Below, in pieces: positions 35,682 through 43,744 of a stretch of DNA of 64,000 nucleotides. The notes beneath the pieces were generated by a model. The model was not told the DNA's origin, did no database searches, and saw nothing but the letters and a program-made list of their open reading frames with translations. A program made the translations under genes and the position numbers. Location of the stretch: positions 62,001 to 126,000 of the forward strand of contig CANMLS010000007.1 in the NCBI GenBank assembly GCA_947498785.1, written 5' to 3'. How positions within the stretch are numbered: the first letter of the stretch is position 1; each line of letters opens with the position of its first letter. Origin of the DNA: an uncultured Aquimarina sp. (GTDB lineage: Bacteria; Bacteroidota; Bacteroidia; Flavobacteriales; Flavobacteriaceae).

Positions 35682-35740
35682 GTTAGGTTTGATTTTATAG
35701 AGTTCTCTAAATATAGAGAAACACGATTAAAAAACCTAAC
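35682..35740 (-). promoter_or_regulatory. Nested inverted repeat just ahead of a start codon
   Basis: The outer arms GTTAGGTTT (35682-35690) and AAACCTAAC (35732-35740) and the inner arms TTCTCTA (35703-35709) and TAGAGAA (35714-35720, loop AATA) are all exact complements. The outer arm ends four bases before the ATG at 35677 on the minus strand. It could be a leader structure that hides the ribosome site, or a double operator. Confidence 0.45.
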
Positions 35741-35909
35741 AGAAAATACTCATTATGAGATATTTACATTTATTTCAAAAAAAACGAACCACAATCACAT
35801 GAAATTAAAAAAAAGACAACCCTATTCGATTTTTAACACAAATTCTTCAATATTTTGTTCTCAAAAATCAAGAAATAACAAATAAAAGCAAAGTATAAAG
35901 TGTTTTAGT

Positions 35910-35917
35910 TACTTTTG
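35910..35917 (+). promoter_or_regulatory. Candidate -7 box for the Gfo/Idh/MocA gene
   Basis: TACTTTTG matches TAnnTTTG and is 28 bp ahead of the start codon at 35946. No TTG element at normal spacing. Confidence 0.35.
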
Positions 35918-35945
35918 AAATCAATTAAATTAATGTAAAAACAGG

Positions 35946-36926
35946 ATGAGTAAAGATGTAAGTATAAAATGGGGAATCATTGGTTGCGGAAAAATTGCAC
36001 ATAAATTTGCAGAGGATTTATTAACAATTCCTAATGCTGTATTACATGCGGTAGCTAGTCGTGATTTGATTAAAGCCAAAAATTTCGGAAAAACCTATAA
36101 TGCATTTAGTTGTTATGGCAGTTATGAAGAACTAGTACTAAATCCTGATGTTGATGTTATATATATTGCAACTCCTCATGTTTTTCATTTTGAAAATACT
36201 TTGATGTGCCTTCATCATAAAAAAGCGGTTTTATGTGAAAAACCTTTTGCAATGGATATAAATCAGGTAAAGGAAATGATTACTGTAGCAAAAGAAAATC
36301 AAGTATTTCTCATGGAAGCACTATGGACCTATTTTCTTCCACATTACCAATATGTATTAGGTCTTGTAAAATCTGAAGAACTAGGTAGTATAAAAAGTTT
36401 AAAAGCAGATTTTGGTTTTGTTAGTAATTTTAATCCTAATGGCAGGATGTTTAATAAGAAGTTGGGAGGAGGAAGTCTTATGGATGTTGGTATATATCCT
36501 TTGTTTGCTGCGCTAAGTATTCTGGGTTATCCAGAAGAAATCAATGCAAAAGCTACCTTTGGAGAAACAGGAGTCGATAATACCTGTACTATGCAACTTC
36601 AATATAAAGGCAATATAACTGCATCTTTATTCAGTGCCATTACACAACAAACCAATACAGAATTAATTTTAGAACTTGAACAAGGAACGATTAGTATTAA
36701 TAATAAATTTCACGAACCTTCTTCCATATCCATAACCAAAAATGAAGCTAAACAAACATTAGAGTTTCCTGTAGATGTGAATGGTTATAAATTTGAGGCT
36801 ATGCATGTACATGAAATGTTAGCACAAAATCGAATAGAAAGTACGATAATGACTTTCGAAAAAAGCCTTCAACTAATTGAATTATTAGACAGTGTTAGGG
36901 GCAAAATCGGATTACACTACGATTAA
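35946..36926 (+). CDS. Gfo/Idh/MocA family oxidoreductase
   Basis: A 326-residue NAD(P)-dependent oxidoreductase. The Rossmann domain (1-125) begins with WGIIGCGKIAHKFA and carries the conserved CEKPFA Lys-Pro motif. The C-terminal alpha/beta domain has GGGSLMDVGIYPLFAAL, where the Asp and the following residues belong to the active site. The sequence is nearest to the dihydrodiol / xylose dehydrogenase branch, by length and by the LMEALWTYFLP block. It would oxidise or reduce a sugar or cyclitol. It is monocistronic as far as can be seen. Confidence 0.88.
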   Translation: MSKDVSIKWGIIGCGKIAHKFAEDLLTIPNAVLHAVASRDLIKAKNFGKTYNAFSCYGSYEELVLNPDVDVIYIATPHVFHFENTLMCLHHKKAVLCEKPFAMDINQVKEMITVAKENQVFLMEALWTYFLPHYQYVLGLVKSEELGSIKSLKADFGFVSNFNPNGRMFNKKLGGGSLMDVGIYPLFAALSILGYPEEINAKATFGETGVDNTCTMQLQYKGNITASLFSAITQQTNTELILELEQGTISINNKFHEPSSISITKNEAKQTLEFPVDVNGYKFEAMHVHEMLAQNRIESTIMTFEKSLQLIELLDSVRGKIGLHYD

Positions 36927-36999
36927 AAAACTAAATTCATATTATATAAAAGGTTATAATTAAAATAAATGACAACTACACATATGTACTGTTTATATT

Positions 37000-37049
37000 A
37001 CAAAATGTAAAATAAACTTTACTTTTTATAAAATTTACTTTACATTTGT
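37000..37049 (+). promoter_or_regulatory. Promoter with palindrome and direct repeats ahead of the XRE operon
   Basis: ACAAAATGTAAA (37000-37011) and TTTACATTTGT (37039-37049) form an inverted repeat with one bulged base, and TTTACTTT occurs twice (37018-37025, 37034-37041), 16 bp apart. The right arm contains a -7 box TACATTTG (37041-37048). The regulator encoded at 37531 could bind here and control its own operon. Confidence 0.42.
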
Positions 37050-37073
37050 CTTGTTAATCAAAAATCGAACAAG

Positions 37074-37541
37074 ATGAAATACTTATTACCAAACAAATGC
37101 AAAAAGCCAGGTTGGATTCTTTTTATTATTGGAATTATTCTAGGCATTCTACATGCAATTAATGATTATGAATCAGACTTACTTACTACATCTGTGATAT
37201 CATTGTTTCATAATGACATGATTTTTTCAGAAAACAATGGGCTAATTAGCATTATTAAAAATAGTATCATAGATGAATTATTATGCATTAGCATCATTGC
37301 AGGCGGTCTATTGGTTGGTTTTTCTAAAGAAAAGATCGAAGATGAGTTTATTGCTAGGATTAGATTAAATTCATTAAAATGGGCTATTCTAGTTAATTAT
37401 GGAGTATTATTATTTTCAATTCTATTTTTATATGATAGCAACTTCTTAAATGTAATGATCTACAATATGTTTACTCCACTAATTATTTTTGTTTTACGTT
37501 TTAATTACGTGGTCTATAAAAAATCAAGTCATGAAGAATAA
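37074..37541 (+). CDS. Four-helix membrane protein, unknown function
   Basis: A 155-residue protein with four predicted membrane helices (about 13-32, 60-84, 101-122, 124-145) and short loops. I do not recognise a family, but a small polytopic protein followed by a YozG/YgzD-type XRE regulator is a common pair in Bacteroidota and Firmicutes (DUF2178- and DUF2975-like proteins). Its stop codon overlaps the regulator gene by 11 bp. The membrane protein may control the regulator's activity, as suggested for similar pairs, but this is inference. Confidence 0.7.
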   Translation: MKYLLPNKCKKPGWILFIIGIILGILHAINDYESDLLTTSVISLFHNDMIFSENNGLISIIKNSIIDELLCISIIAGGLLVGFSKEKIEDEFIARIRLNSLKWAILVNYGVLLFSILFLYDSNFLNVMIYNMFTPLIIFVLRFNYVVYKKSSHEE

Positions 37542-37731
37542 TATAAAAGTAGAAAGGGCAATTCATGATCTTACTCAGGCAGATTTGGCACAAAAAATAG
37601 GGGTGAGTAGACAAACCATTAATGCCATGGAAAAAAACAAATACGTACCATCTACTGTATTAGCTTTGAAAATTGCTCGACTCTTCAAAAAAAATGTAGA
37701 AGATATTTTCTTTTTAGATGACAAAGATTAA
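37531..37731 (+). CDS. XRE-family regulator (YozG/YgzD-like)
   Basis: A 66-residue single-domain helix-turn-helix protein. The ATG at 37531 is chosen because it gives the compact family form MKNNIKVERAIHDLTQ; a longer frame from 37489 would add 14 residues not seen in such regulators. The recognition helix lies in IGVSRQTINAMEKNKYVPS, and FKKNVEDIFFLDD ends the domain as in YozG. It overlaps the membrane protein gene by 11 bp and is followed by a strong terminator, so the two form a closed operon. Confidence 0.88.
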   Translation: MKNNIKVERAIHDLTQADLAQKIGVSRQTINAMEKNKYVPSTVLALKIARLFKKNVEDIFFLDDKD

Positions 37732-37732
37732 A

Positions 37733-37762
37733 AAAAGCGTTCCGAAAATTCGGAACGCTTTT
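37733..37762. terminator. Bidirectional intrinsic terminator
   Basis: AAAAGCGTTCCGAA and TTCGGAACGCTTTT are exact complements around two bases, giving a GC-rich stem with A and T runs on both sides. It sits between the converging XRE gene (stop 37731) and the DUF2911 gene (stop 37792), so it can end transcription from either side. Confidence 0.88.
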
Positions 37763-37791
37763 ATAAGCGATTTGTGTGTGAAAAAGAGTGT

Positions 37792-38634
37792 TTATTTAGC
37801 TCCCCACTCAGCAAGGGAGTCTTTATTTAATTTTACATAGTCAGCATTTCCTGCCTTCTCTGCTAATTCTAACGAAGTTTTAGCTGCTTTTATTGCCCCT
37901 GCTTTATCTCCACCTTTTGCGTAGATTAAAGATTGTTGTCTGTGATACCAAAAAGCAGGTTCTTTACGAATAGAAATTGCCTTATCTATATGCTCTTTAG
38001 CTTTGGCAACATCTCCTGCTTCTTTATAAAAAGTTGCAGCTTGATAATGATCTCCATCAGTTGGACCAGCCATAGCTTTCTCAATACTAGCAATAGTTTG
38101 AGCTTTTGCAGAAGTTTCTATAGTAATTGCAGCTTCTTTATTTTCCCAAATAAAATTCATAACCGCAGAATCCATTTTAAAATCACTAAACATGATTGTA
38201 AATGTCTCTACATTCATCGGGATAGTATTTACTTTTACTGAAGTCTTTGCTGCTACTTTTGTATCATCCCATTTTTTTGGAATTCCCCAGTTATTAGCAT
38301 CACTATAAAAAATCACCTCCCAATTCTCTTTACCTGGTTTTGTGTAAATAGCATAAGTCCCTTTTTTAAGATCCTTACCTCCTACTTTTACATCATCACT
38401 AAAAGTAATTTGAGTATTTTTATTAGCACCTGTTCTCCAAAGTTTGTCATAAGGTACTAAATTTCCAAAAATAGCTCTACCACGCATACTTGGGCGTGAA
38501 TAATCTACAGCAACATCTGTTAACCCTATAATCTGCTCAATTTTAGAAGCAGGACTTGGTTGTGGTGCTTTTACCTGAGCTTCAACCCCAAAAGATAATA
38601 AAGCTACAGAAAGAAATAAGACAATCTTTTTCAT
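37792..38634 (-). CDS. Secreted DUF2911 protein with C-terminal TPR-like part
   Basis: A 280-residue exported protein. The signal peptide is MKKIVLFLSVALLSFGVEA. The DUF2911 domain (about 25-170) has PSPASKIEQIIGLTDVAVDYSRPSMRGR and DKLWRTGANKNTQITFSDDV, both typical. The last 90 residues are helical, with Ala-rich TPR-like repeats (AKEHIDKAISIRKEPAFWY). The family is widespread in Bacteroidota and its function is not established. It probably resides in the periplasm. It is followed by the shared terminator. Confidence 0.9.
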   Translation of the reverse strand: MKKIVLFLSVALLSFGVEAQVKAPQPSPASKIEQIIGLTDVAVDYSRPSMRGRAIFGNLVPYDKLWRTGANKNTQITFSDDVKVGGKDLKKGTYAIYTKPGKENWEVIFYSDANNWGIPKKWDDTKVAAKTSVKVNTIPMNVETFTIMFSDFKMDSAVMNFIWENKEAAITIETSAKAQTIASIEKAMAGPTDGDHYQAATFYKEAGDVAKAKEHIDKAISIRKEPAFWYHRQQSLIYAKGGDKAGAIKAAKTSLELAEKAGNADYVKLNKDSLAEWGAK

Positions 38635-38726
38635 TGTGTATTAGTTTAGTTTATTTGAATTACTAGTAACGAAAATAAGAATTACACTTGCATAAAAAGT
38701 TAACAAAAACTTAAAATAAGTAATAG

Positions 38727-38734
38727 TATATTTG
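38727..38734 (+). promoter_or_regulatory. Candidate -7 box for the aquaporin gene
   Basis: TATATTTG matches TAnnTTTG. It is only 17 bp before the start codon at 38752, which would give a very short leader. No upstream TTG element is seen. Confidence 0.33.
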
Positions 38735-38751
38735 TCTTCATTTTTTGGATT

Positions 38752-39414
38752 ATGATGAGAAGATATATTTCAGAAGCTATAGGAACTTTTAGCTTAATAT
38801 TTTGTGGTACTGGAGCTATGACTATTAATGAAGTTACAGGAGGAGATGTGACACATGTTGGTATAGCCATTACATGGGGATTGATAGTAATGGCCATGAT
38901 TTACGCTTTTGGTGAGATTTCTGGCGCTCATTTTAACCCTGCTGTTACTATTGCTTTTGCATATGCCAAAAAATTTAAATGGAAAGAAGTTCCTAAATAT
39001 ATTATCGCACAATGTATAGGCGCTGTAGTAGCTAGTAGTATTTTAGCTTTTCTATTTCCCGAAAGTGATTTTCTTGGAGGTACTTTACCAAAAATAGATG
39101 AACTCAGAGCTTTTATCTTAGAATTTTTACTTACTTATTTTTTAATGGTGGTAATTATCAATGTTTCTACTGGTTCTAAAGAAACCGGAACTATGGCTGG
39201 AATGGCAATTGGAGGTGTTGTACTACTTGAAGCGATGTTTGCAGGCCCAATCACCAATGCTTCTATGAACCCTGCCCGATCATTAGCGCCTGCTTTATTA
39301 TCTGGACATTGGGAACATCAATGGCTCTATTTTATAGCTCCCGTTTTGGGAGCATTACTTGCTGTTTTAACCTGTAAATTAGTAAAACCTGATAATTGCT
39401 GTAGTGATTGTTAA
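38752..39414 (+). CDS. Aquaporin, plant-NIP-like subgroup
   Basis: A 220-residue MIP channel with six helices and two NPA loops: HFNPAVT (N62-P-A) and SMNPARS (N173-P-A-R176). The selectivity-filter positions read W42, A161, A170 and R176, as judged by aligning TWGLIVMAMIY, GGVVLLEAMFAGP and TNASMNPARS with AqpZ and plant NIPs. The overall sequence (TWGLIVM, ISGAHFNPAVT, MNPARSLAPAL) is much nearer to plant nodulin-26-like proteins than to E. coli AqpZ. Such channels pass glycerol, metalloids or other small neutral solutes rather than only water. The C-terminus ends in a Cys cluster (C216, C217, C220). Confidence 0.9.
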   Translation: MMRRYISEAIGTFSLIFCGTGAMTINEVTGGDVTHVGIAITWGLIVMAMIYAFGEISGAHFNPAVTIAFAYAKKFKWKEVPKYIIAQCIGAVVASSILAFLFPESDFLGGTLPKIDELRAFILEFLLTYFLMVVIINVSTGSKETGTMAGMAIGGVVLLEAMFAGPITNASMNPARSLAPALLSGHWEHQWLYFIAPVLGALLAVLTCKLVKPDNCCSDC

Positions 39415-39501
39415 TTCTTTATCAACAGCTTTCAATTGGTTATATTATAAAAAATGATTAGATTTAGCTTATCTTTATCAAAAGAGAAGTTAATTTATTA
39501 G

Positions 39502-39864
39502 ATGAGTTTAGATTGTGAAAAATTTTATGAATTGGAGTTTTACAATTCTTTTGTGATTGTTACTATTTTTAAAAACGTACTCCTTACGTTAGATAAAGCT
39601 AATATTGTTCGAGAAGAAATCAAATCCTACTACAAATCAAAAGATTTTATCTTGATTACGAATAGAAAGTTTCGCCATAAAGTAACTAGAGAAGTATTTC
39701 AACAAGGATATCCTTCAAATATGAAAGGGTTAGCTGTTGTATCCAAAGAAAAGACTGAACGCGATATAGCATTTATACAACAAAAGCTATATAATAAATC
39801 ATTTGCTTTTTTTACTTGCTTAGAAGAAGCTAAATCTTGGGTTGAAGGTCATTTTATTCATTAA
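39502..39864 (+). CDS. SpoIIAA/STAS-like small protein
   Basis: A 120-residue soluble protein with the strand-helix order of SpoIIAA-like (STAS) domains: a first pair of strands (LEFYNSFVIVTIFKNVLLT), a helix, the strand DFILITNRKFRHKV and a helical end with FTCLEEAKSWVEG, resembling the end of flavobacterial SpoIIAA-like proteins. It lacks an obvious phosphorylatable Ser/Thr of anti-anti-sigma factors. Function unknown. It has its own small intergenic spaces on both sides. Confidence 0.6.
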   Translation: MSLDCEKFYELEFYNSFVIVTIFKNVLLTLDKANIVREEIKSYYKSKDFILITNRKFRHKVTREVFQQGYPSNMKGLAVVSKEKTERDIAFIQQKLYNKSFAFFTCLEEAKSWVEGHFIH

Positions 39865-39869
39865 ATTTA

Positions 39870-39907
39870 ATTTTGTTTAGCTTTTTATGTTTTTTATTAA
39901 ACAAAAT
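39870..39907. repeat. AT-rich inverted repeat between genes
   Basis: ATTTTGTTTA (39870-39879) and TAAACAAAAT (39898-39907) are exact complements around an 18-base T-rich loop. It starts six bases after the stop of the STAS-like gene. It may be a weak terminator, though no T run follows the stem. Confidence 0.4.
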
Positions 39908-39940
39908 CATTGTATTTTTATGATATAATAAATTTACAAT

Positions 39941-40435
39941 ATGAAAATCTATACCCTAAAAGCAAAGCAAAACCTTCCTATTTCCCTAGAAGAAGCGTGG
40001 AGTTTTCTATCGGATCCAAGAAACCTTAAAACCATCACTCCAGATTATATGGGTTTTGAAATTTTATCAGGAGCAGATCGTAACATCTATTCTGGTCAAA
40101 TAATTCAGTATATAGTTACTCCTATTTTAGGTATAAAAAATAAATGGGTTACAGAAATAACACACGTAAAAAATAAAGAATATTTTGTAGACGAACAGCG
40201 TTTTGGCCCATATGCTTTATGGCATCATAAACATTTTCTTAAAGAAATACCTGGCGGTGTAGAAATGGAAGATATTATCGATTACAAAGTACCTTTTGGT
40301 ATGCTTGGTCAACTTTTGCACCCTTTTCTGGTCAAACCAAAACTTGAAGAAATTTTTAGATATCGAGAAAAGAAACTAATAGAATTATTCGGATCATTAA
40401 AAACAAAAAACATTGCTCAAATCTTATTTGCTTAA
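39941..40435 (+). CDS. SRPBCC-fold ligand-binding protein
   Basis: A 164-residue START-like protein. The typical beginning LPISLEEAWSFLSDPRNLKTITPDYMGF and the end helix LEEIFRYREKKLIELFG fit the SRPBCC cyclase/dehydrase branch, with a central beta sheet (YIVTPILGIKNKWVTEIT). It probably binds a hydrophobic ligand in the cytoplasm. It is 10 bp ahead of the SDR gene, then the photolyase gene, a grouping often seen in marine bacteria with light-stress genes; the ligand might be a membrane lipid or pigment precursor, by context only. Confidence 0.82.
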   Translation: MKIYTLKAKQNLPISLEEAWSFLSDPRNLKTITPDYMGFEILSGADRNIYSGQIIQYIVTPILGIKNKWVTEITHVKNKEYFVDEQRFGPYALWHHKHFLKEIPGGVEMEDIIDYKVPFGMLGQLLHPFLVKPKLEEIFRYREKKLIELFGSLKTKNIAQILFA

Positions 40436-40445
40436 AACAAGAATA

Positions 40446-41144
40446 ATGAGAAAAAACATTTTACTTATTGGAGGAAGTCATGGAATTGGATTCGAAATTG
40501 CTTTAAAATTATATGATCAACATAATATTTTTATTGCTTCAAGAACCTCAGAGAACTTAGGAAATTTAGAGGTAACACATATTCCATATGACGCTTCATC
40601 AGATGAAATCGATATTTCTGTTCTTCCTGACAGGATAGATGGATTTGTATATTGTCCAGGTAGCATAAACCTAAAACCTTTTAAAACACTTACTCCAAAA
40701 GTTTTTGAAGAGGATATGCAAATTAATTTCATGTTTTTGATTAAAATTATTCATACTATACTTCCAAAACTTAAAAATTCTGAACAGGCAAGTTTAGTTT
40801 TCTTTAGCACGGTAGCAGTAAAGGTCGGTATGCCTTTTCATACTAGCATTGCTGCTGCAAAAGGAGCTATAGAGGGATTTGCAAAAGCCTTAGCCGCTGA
40901 ATATGCTCCCCAATTTAGAGTTAATGTCATTGCCCCTTCTCTTACAGATACTCCTTTAGCCAAAAGGTTATTAGGTAATGAAAAAAAGAAAGAACTCATG
41001 GATAACAGGCATCCAATGAAACGTGTTGGTCAAGCAGAAGATATTGCAAATATAGCAGGGTTTTTATTAAGCGATAATAGTAGCTGGATCACTGGTCAGG
41101 TAATAGGTGTAGATGGTGGTATGTCTACTTTAAATATAAACTAA
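40446..41144 (+). CDS. SDR-family protein lacking the catalytic Tyr
   Basis: A 232-residue short-chain dehydrogenase-type protein. The ATG at 40446 is used since it begins directly at the first strand (MRKNILLIGGSHGIG, glycine motif 9-15). The catalytic Ser is in FFSTVAV (S121), but the usual Y-x3-K reads I135-A-A-A-K139 (TSIAAAKGAIEG), so the Tyr is replaced by Ile while the Lys stays. The C-terminus has GQVIGVDGGMSTL as in many FabG-like SDRs. It may be an atypical SDR using another acid, or a cofactor-binding protein. The photolyase gene starts 2 bp after its stop. Confidence 0.83.
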   Translation: MRKNILLIGGSHGIGFEIALKLYDQHNIFIASRTSENLGNLEVTHIPYDASSDEIDISVLPDRIDGFVYCPGSINLKPFKTLTPKVFEEDMQINFMFLIKIIHTILPKLKNSEQASLVFFSTVAVKVGMPFHTSIAAAKGAIEGFAKALAAEYAPQFRVNVIAPSLTDTPLAKRLLGNEKKKELMDNRHPMKRVGQAEDIANIAGFLLSDNSSWITGQVIGVDGGMSTLNIN

Positions 41145-41146
41145 TA

Positions 41147-42454
41147 ATGAATAATAAAGTTGTTCTTTTTTGGTTTAGACGTGATCTTCGGCTAGATGAT
41201 AATGTCGGACTTCTTAAAGCATTAAAGAGTGATTATCCTGTTTTACCAATTTTTATTTTTGATACATATATTTTAGATCGATTATCAAAAAATGATGCAA
41301 GGGTTACGTTTATTTTTGAAGTTCTACAAAAATTACGACTGGATCTTCAAAACACATATAAAAGTTCTATGGCTATTTATATGGGTACTCCACAAATCAT
41401 CTTTAAAAAATTAATCGCTCAATATGACGTACAACAAGTATTCATTAATGAAGATTATGAACCCTATGCTAAACACCGAGACGCAGATATCAAAAATATT
41501 TTACAAGGATATAATATCAAATTCAAAGGTTTTAAAGATCAAGTAATTTTTGAAAAAGATGAAATTGTAAAAGCTGATGGTAACCCATATGTAGTATACA
41601 CGCCATATAAGAACAAATGGAAGGAGGTATTCGACGCCAAAAAATTAAAAATCCATACTACAAAAAACTATCTTCATAATTTAATTCAAAATACCAATCT
41701 TCCTAATATAACACTAGAGGAATTAGGGTTTTTAAAATCATCTATCCCAGTTCTTGATTATGATATCTCTTCAGATCTAATTCAAAACTATGAAGCCACA
41801 AGAAATTTTCCGTCTAATCATACTGGAACATCAAGAATAGGTCCTCATTTACGTTTCGGAACTATAGGAATTAGAACCGTTATACAAAAAGCAATTGCCG
41901 AAAAGAATGAAATTTTTTGGTCAGAATTAATTTGGAGGGAGTTTTTTATGCAAATCCTTTGGCACTTCCCTCATACTAAAGACGCTGCTTTCAGACCCAA
42001 ATATGATCGAATCGATTGGAAAAATAATGAACAGGAGTTCAAAAGTTGGACTTTAGGGCAAACAGGGTACCCCCTTGTAGATGCTGGGATGCGTCAACTT
42101 AACGCTACTGGATATATGCACAATCGGGTTAGAATGGTTGTCGCTAGTTTTTTATGTAAACATTTACTAATAGATTGGCGTTGGGGAGAAGCATATTTTG
42201 CAGAAAAACTATTAGATTATGATATGGCTGCTAATGTAGGAAATTGGCAATGGGCTGCAGGATCTGGCGTCGATGCTGCTCCATATTTTAGAATTTTTAA
42301 CCCTACTACTCAGATTACCAAATTTGACAAACAACTTACATATATTAATACTTGGGTAAAAGATCTAAATGAATTTAGTTATCCACAACCTATTATAGAT
42401 CATAAAATGGCTCGCGAACGTTGCTTGAAAATTTATAAAGAAGCCGTAGGTTAA
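41147..42454 (+). CDS. phrB: Deoxyribodipyrimidine photolyase (class I)
   Basis: A 435-residue class I CPD photolyase. The N-terminal antenna-binding domain starts with VVLFWFRRDLRLDDN. The FAD domain contains TSRIGPHLRFGTIGIR, WRFFM-like WREFFMQILWHFPH, GYPLVDAGMRQLNATGYMHNR and the NWQWAAGSGVDAAPY segment holding the electron-transfer Trp and the Asn near FAD. It repairs UV pyrimidine dimers with light. It is the third gene of a tight run with the SRPBCC and SDR genes (gaps of 10 and 2 bp). The second chromophore cannot be judged. Confidence 0.93.
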   Translation: MNNKVVLFWFRRDLRLDDNVGLLKALKSDYPVLPIFIFDTYILDRLSKNDARVTFIFEVLQKLRLDLQNTYKSSMAIYMGTPQIIFKKLIAQYDVQQVFINEDYEPYAKHRDADIKNILQGYNIKFKGFKDQVIFEKDEIVKADGNPYVVYTPYKNKWKEVFDAKKLKIHTTKNYLHNLIQNTNLPNITLEELGFLKSSIPVLDYDISSDLIQNYEATRNFPSNHTGTSRIGPHLRFGTIGIRTVIQKAIAEKNEIFWSELIWREFFMQILWHFPHTKDAAFRPKYDRIDWKNNEQEFKSWTLGQTGYPLVDAGMRQLNATGYMHNRVRMVVASFLCKHLLIDWRWGEAYFAEKLLDYDMAANVGNWQWAAGSGVDAAPYFRIFNPTTQITKFDKQLTYINTWVKDLNEFSYPQPIIDHKMARERCLKIYKEAVG

Positions 42455-42540
42455 AACAAAATATAACATTTCTTTACAACCTTTGGATAAAAGTTTTTTG
42501 TATTTTATTGTATTATTAATAATCTTAAAATTTTATACCA

Positions 42541-42906
42541 ATGAATACTCAACAAGTAGCCACTCGTCTGGTCGAACTCTGTAGGCTAGGAGAAAACATG
42601 CAAGCTATTAATGAATTATATGCTCAAAATGTTGTGAGCAAAGAAATGCAAGGAACACCAAATTCTATAACCTCTGGTATAGACGCGGTACTTAAAAAAA
42701 GTGAAGACTGGTATGCTTCCGTTGAAGAATTTCATGGTGGAGAAATATCAGATCCTCTTGTTGCAGAAAATCATTTTAGTTGCTCCATGAAAATGGATTG
42801 TACTTTTAAAGAGCAAGGACGTATGCAAATTGAAGAAATATGTATTTATCAAGTAGATAATGGAAAAATCACCGAAGAACAGTTTTTTTATTCCATACCA
42901 AATTAA
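42541..42906 (+). CDS. NTF2-like / SnoaL-like protein
   Basis: A 121-residue protein of the SnoaL-like NTF2 superfamily: N-terminal helices VATRLVELCRLGENMQAINELYA, then the strand pattern NVVSKEMQGTPNSITSG, and strands ending in EEICIYQVDNGKITEEQFFY. The pocket of this fold binds small hydrophobic ligands or works as an isomerase. It is 86 bp after the photolyase gene. NTF2-like, SDR and photolyase genes often go together in photo-oxidative-stress clusters of other bacteria, so a connected role is possible. Confidence 0.8.
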   Translation: MNTQQVATRLVELCRLGENMQAINELYAQNVVSKEMQGTPNSITSGIDAVLKKSEDWYASVEEFHGGEISDPLVAENHFSCSMKMDCTFKEQGRMQIEEICIYQVDNGKITEEQFFYSIPN

Positions 42907-42937
42907 CGTTTACTTACTTAAAGACATAATATTACAA

Positions 42938-43573
42938 TTAAAACTTAAATCCTGTAGAGACTTGAATAATGGAATTTTGTTGAGAAAAATTACTATCATC
43001 AAAACCTTCAATATCTATAATATTCGAAAGTCCTAAACTATAACGAGCTTGTAAAAAGAATCCTACTTCAAACTGATAACCTACCCCAAAATTAGCACCA
43101 AAATCAATATCGGATATAATATCTTTAACATCTATATCAGATTTCTCGGTACCACCATTTACAGTATTTTTTAGTTCTCTTTCTGCTGTCATAGAGTACC
43201 CGACTTGTGGTCCAGCTTCTATACTGAACCCTGGTGCCAAATAAAATGGATAATATTTTAGTATTACAGGAAGGTATATATAGTCTAATTTGAGAGTTTC
43301 TTTTTCAAAATTTGGTTCTTCACTATCATATTTCACTCCTTGAAAAGAATACAACAGTTCTGGCTGAATAGCAAGATATTCATTAATAGGAATTTCAGCA
43401 GCTAATCCGATATGAATACTTGTTCTTGGATCAAACCCTTTAGTCTCATCTCCCTCTAAATCAGCAATATTAATACCAAACTTAAAACCCATTTCAAAAG
43501 ATTCTACTTGGGCATTAGAAATTTTAGAACAAAAACCAAAAACCAAAACAATAAAATATATTTTTTTAATCAT
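42938..43573 (-). CDS. Outer-membrane beta-barrel protein (PorT-like)
   Basis: A 211-residue exported protein with a signal peptide ending near NAQVESFEMG (cleavage about residue 21). The rest shows alternating hydrophobic residues and repeated aromatic strand ends (PELLYSFQGVKYD, FFLQARYSLGLSN, IIQVSTGFKF at the C-terminus), as in outer-membrane beta-barrel domain proteins of about eight strands. It is typical of the porin-family/PorT-like group of Bacteroidota. Specific function unknown. It converges with the NTF2-like gene. Confidence 0.82.
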   Translation of the reverse strand: MIKKIYFIVLVFGFCSKISNAQVESFEMGFKFGINIADLEGDETKGFDPRTSIHIGLAAEIPINEYLAIQPELLYSFQGVKYDSEEPNFEKETLKLDYIYLPVILKYYPFYLAPGFSIEAGPQVGYSMTAERELKNTVNGGTEKSDIDVKDIISDIDFGANFGVGYQFEVGFFLQARYSLGLSNIIDIEGFDDSNFSQQNSIIQVSTGFKF

Positions 43574-43744
43574 AATATAAAATTTGGAGCGAAATTATTA
43601 TATAAAGGATTCACATTCTTTATATTGTAAAATATTTAATTTTTCTATTTTAAAATAAATTTGTTAATAAAATTCAAAAGATCAAATGTAAACAATGAAA
43701 TCCGGATATAAAAAACATAATAATAACTAGTCTCTTATTTACGA

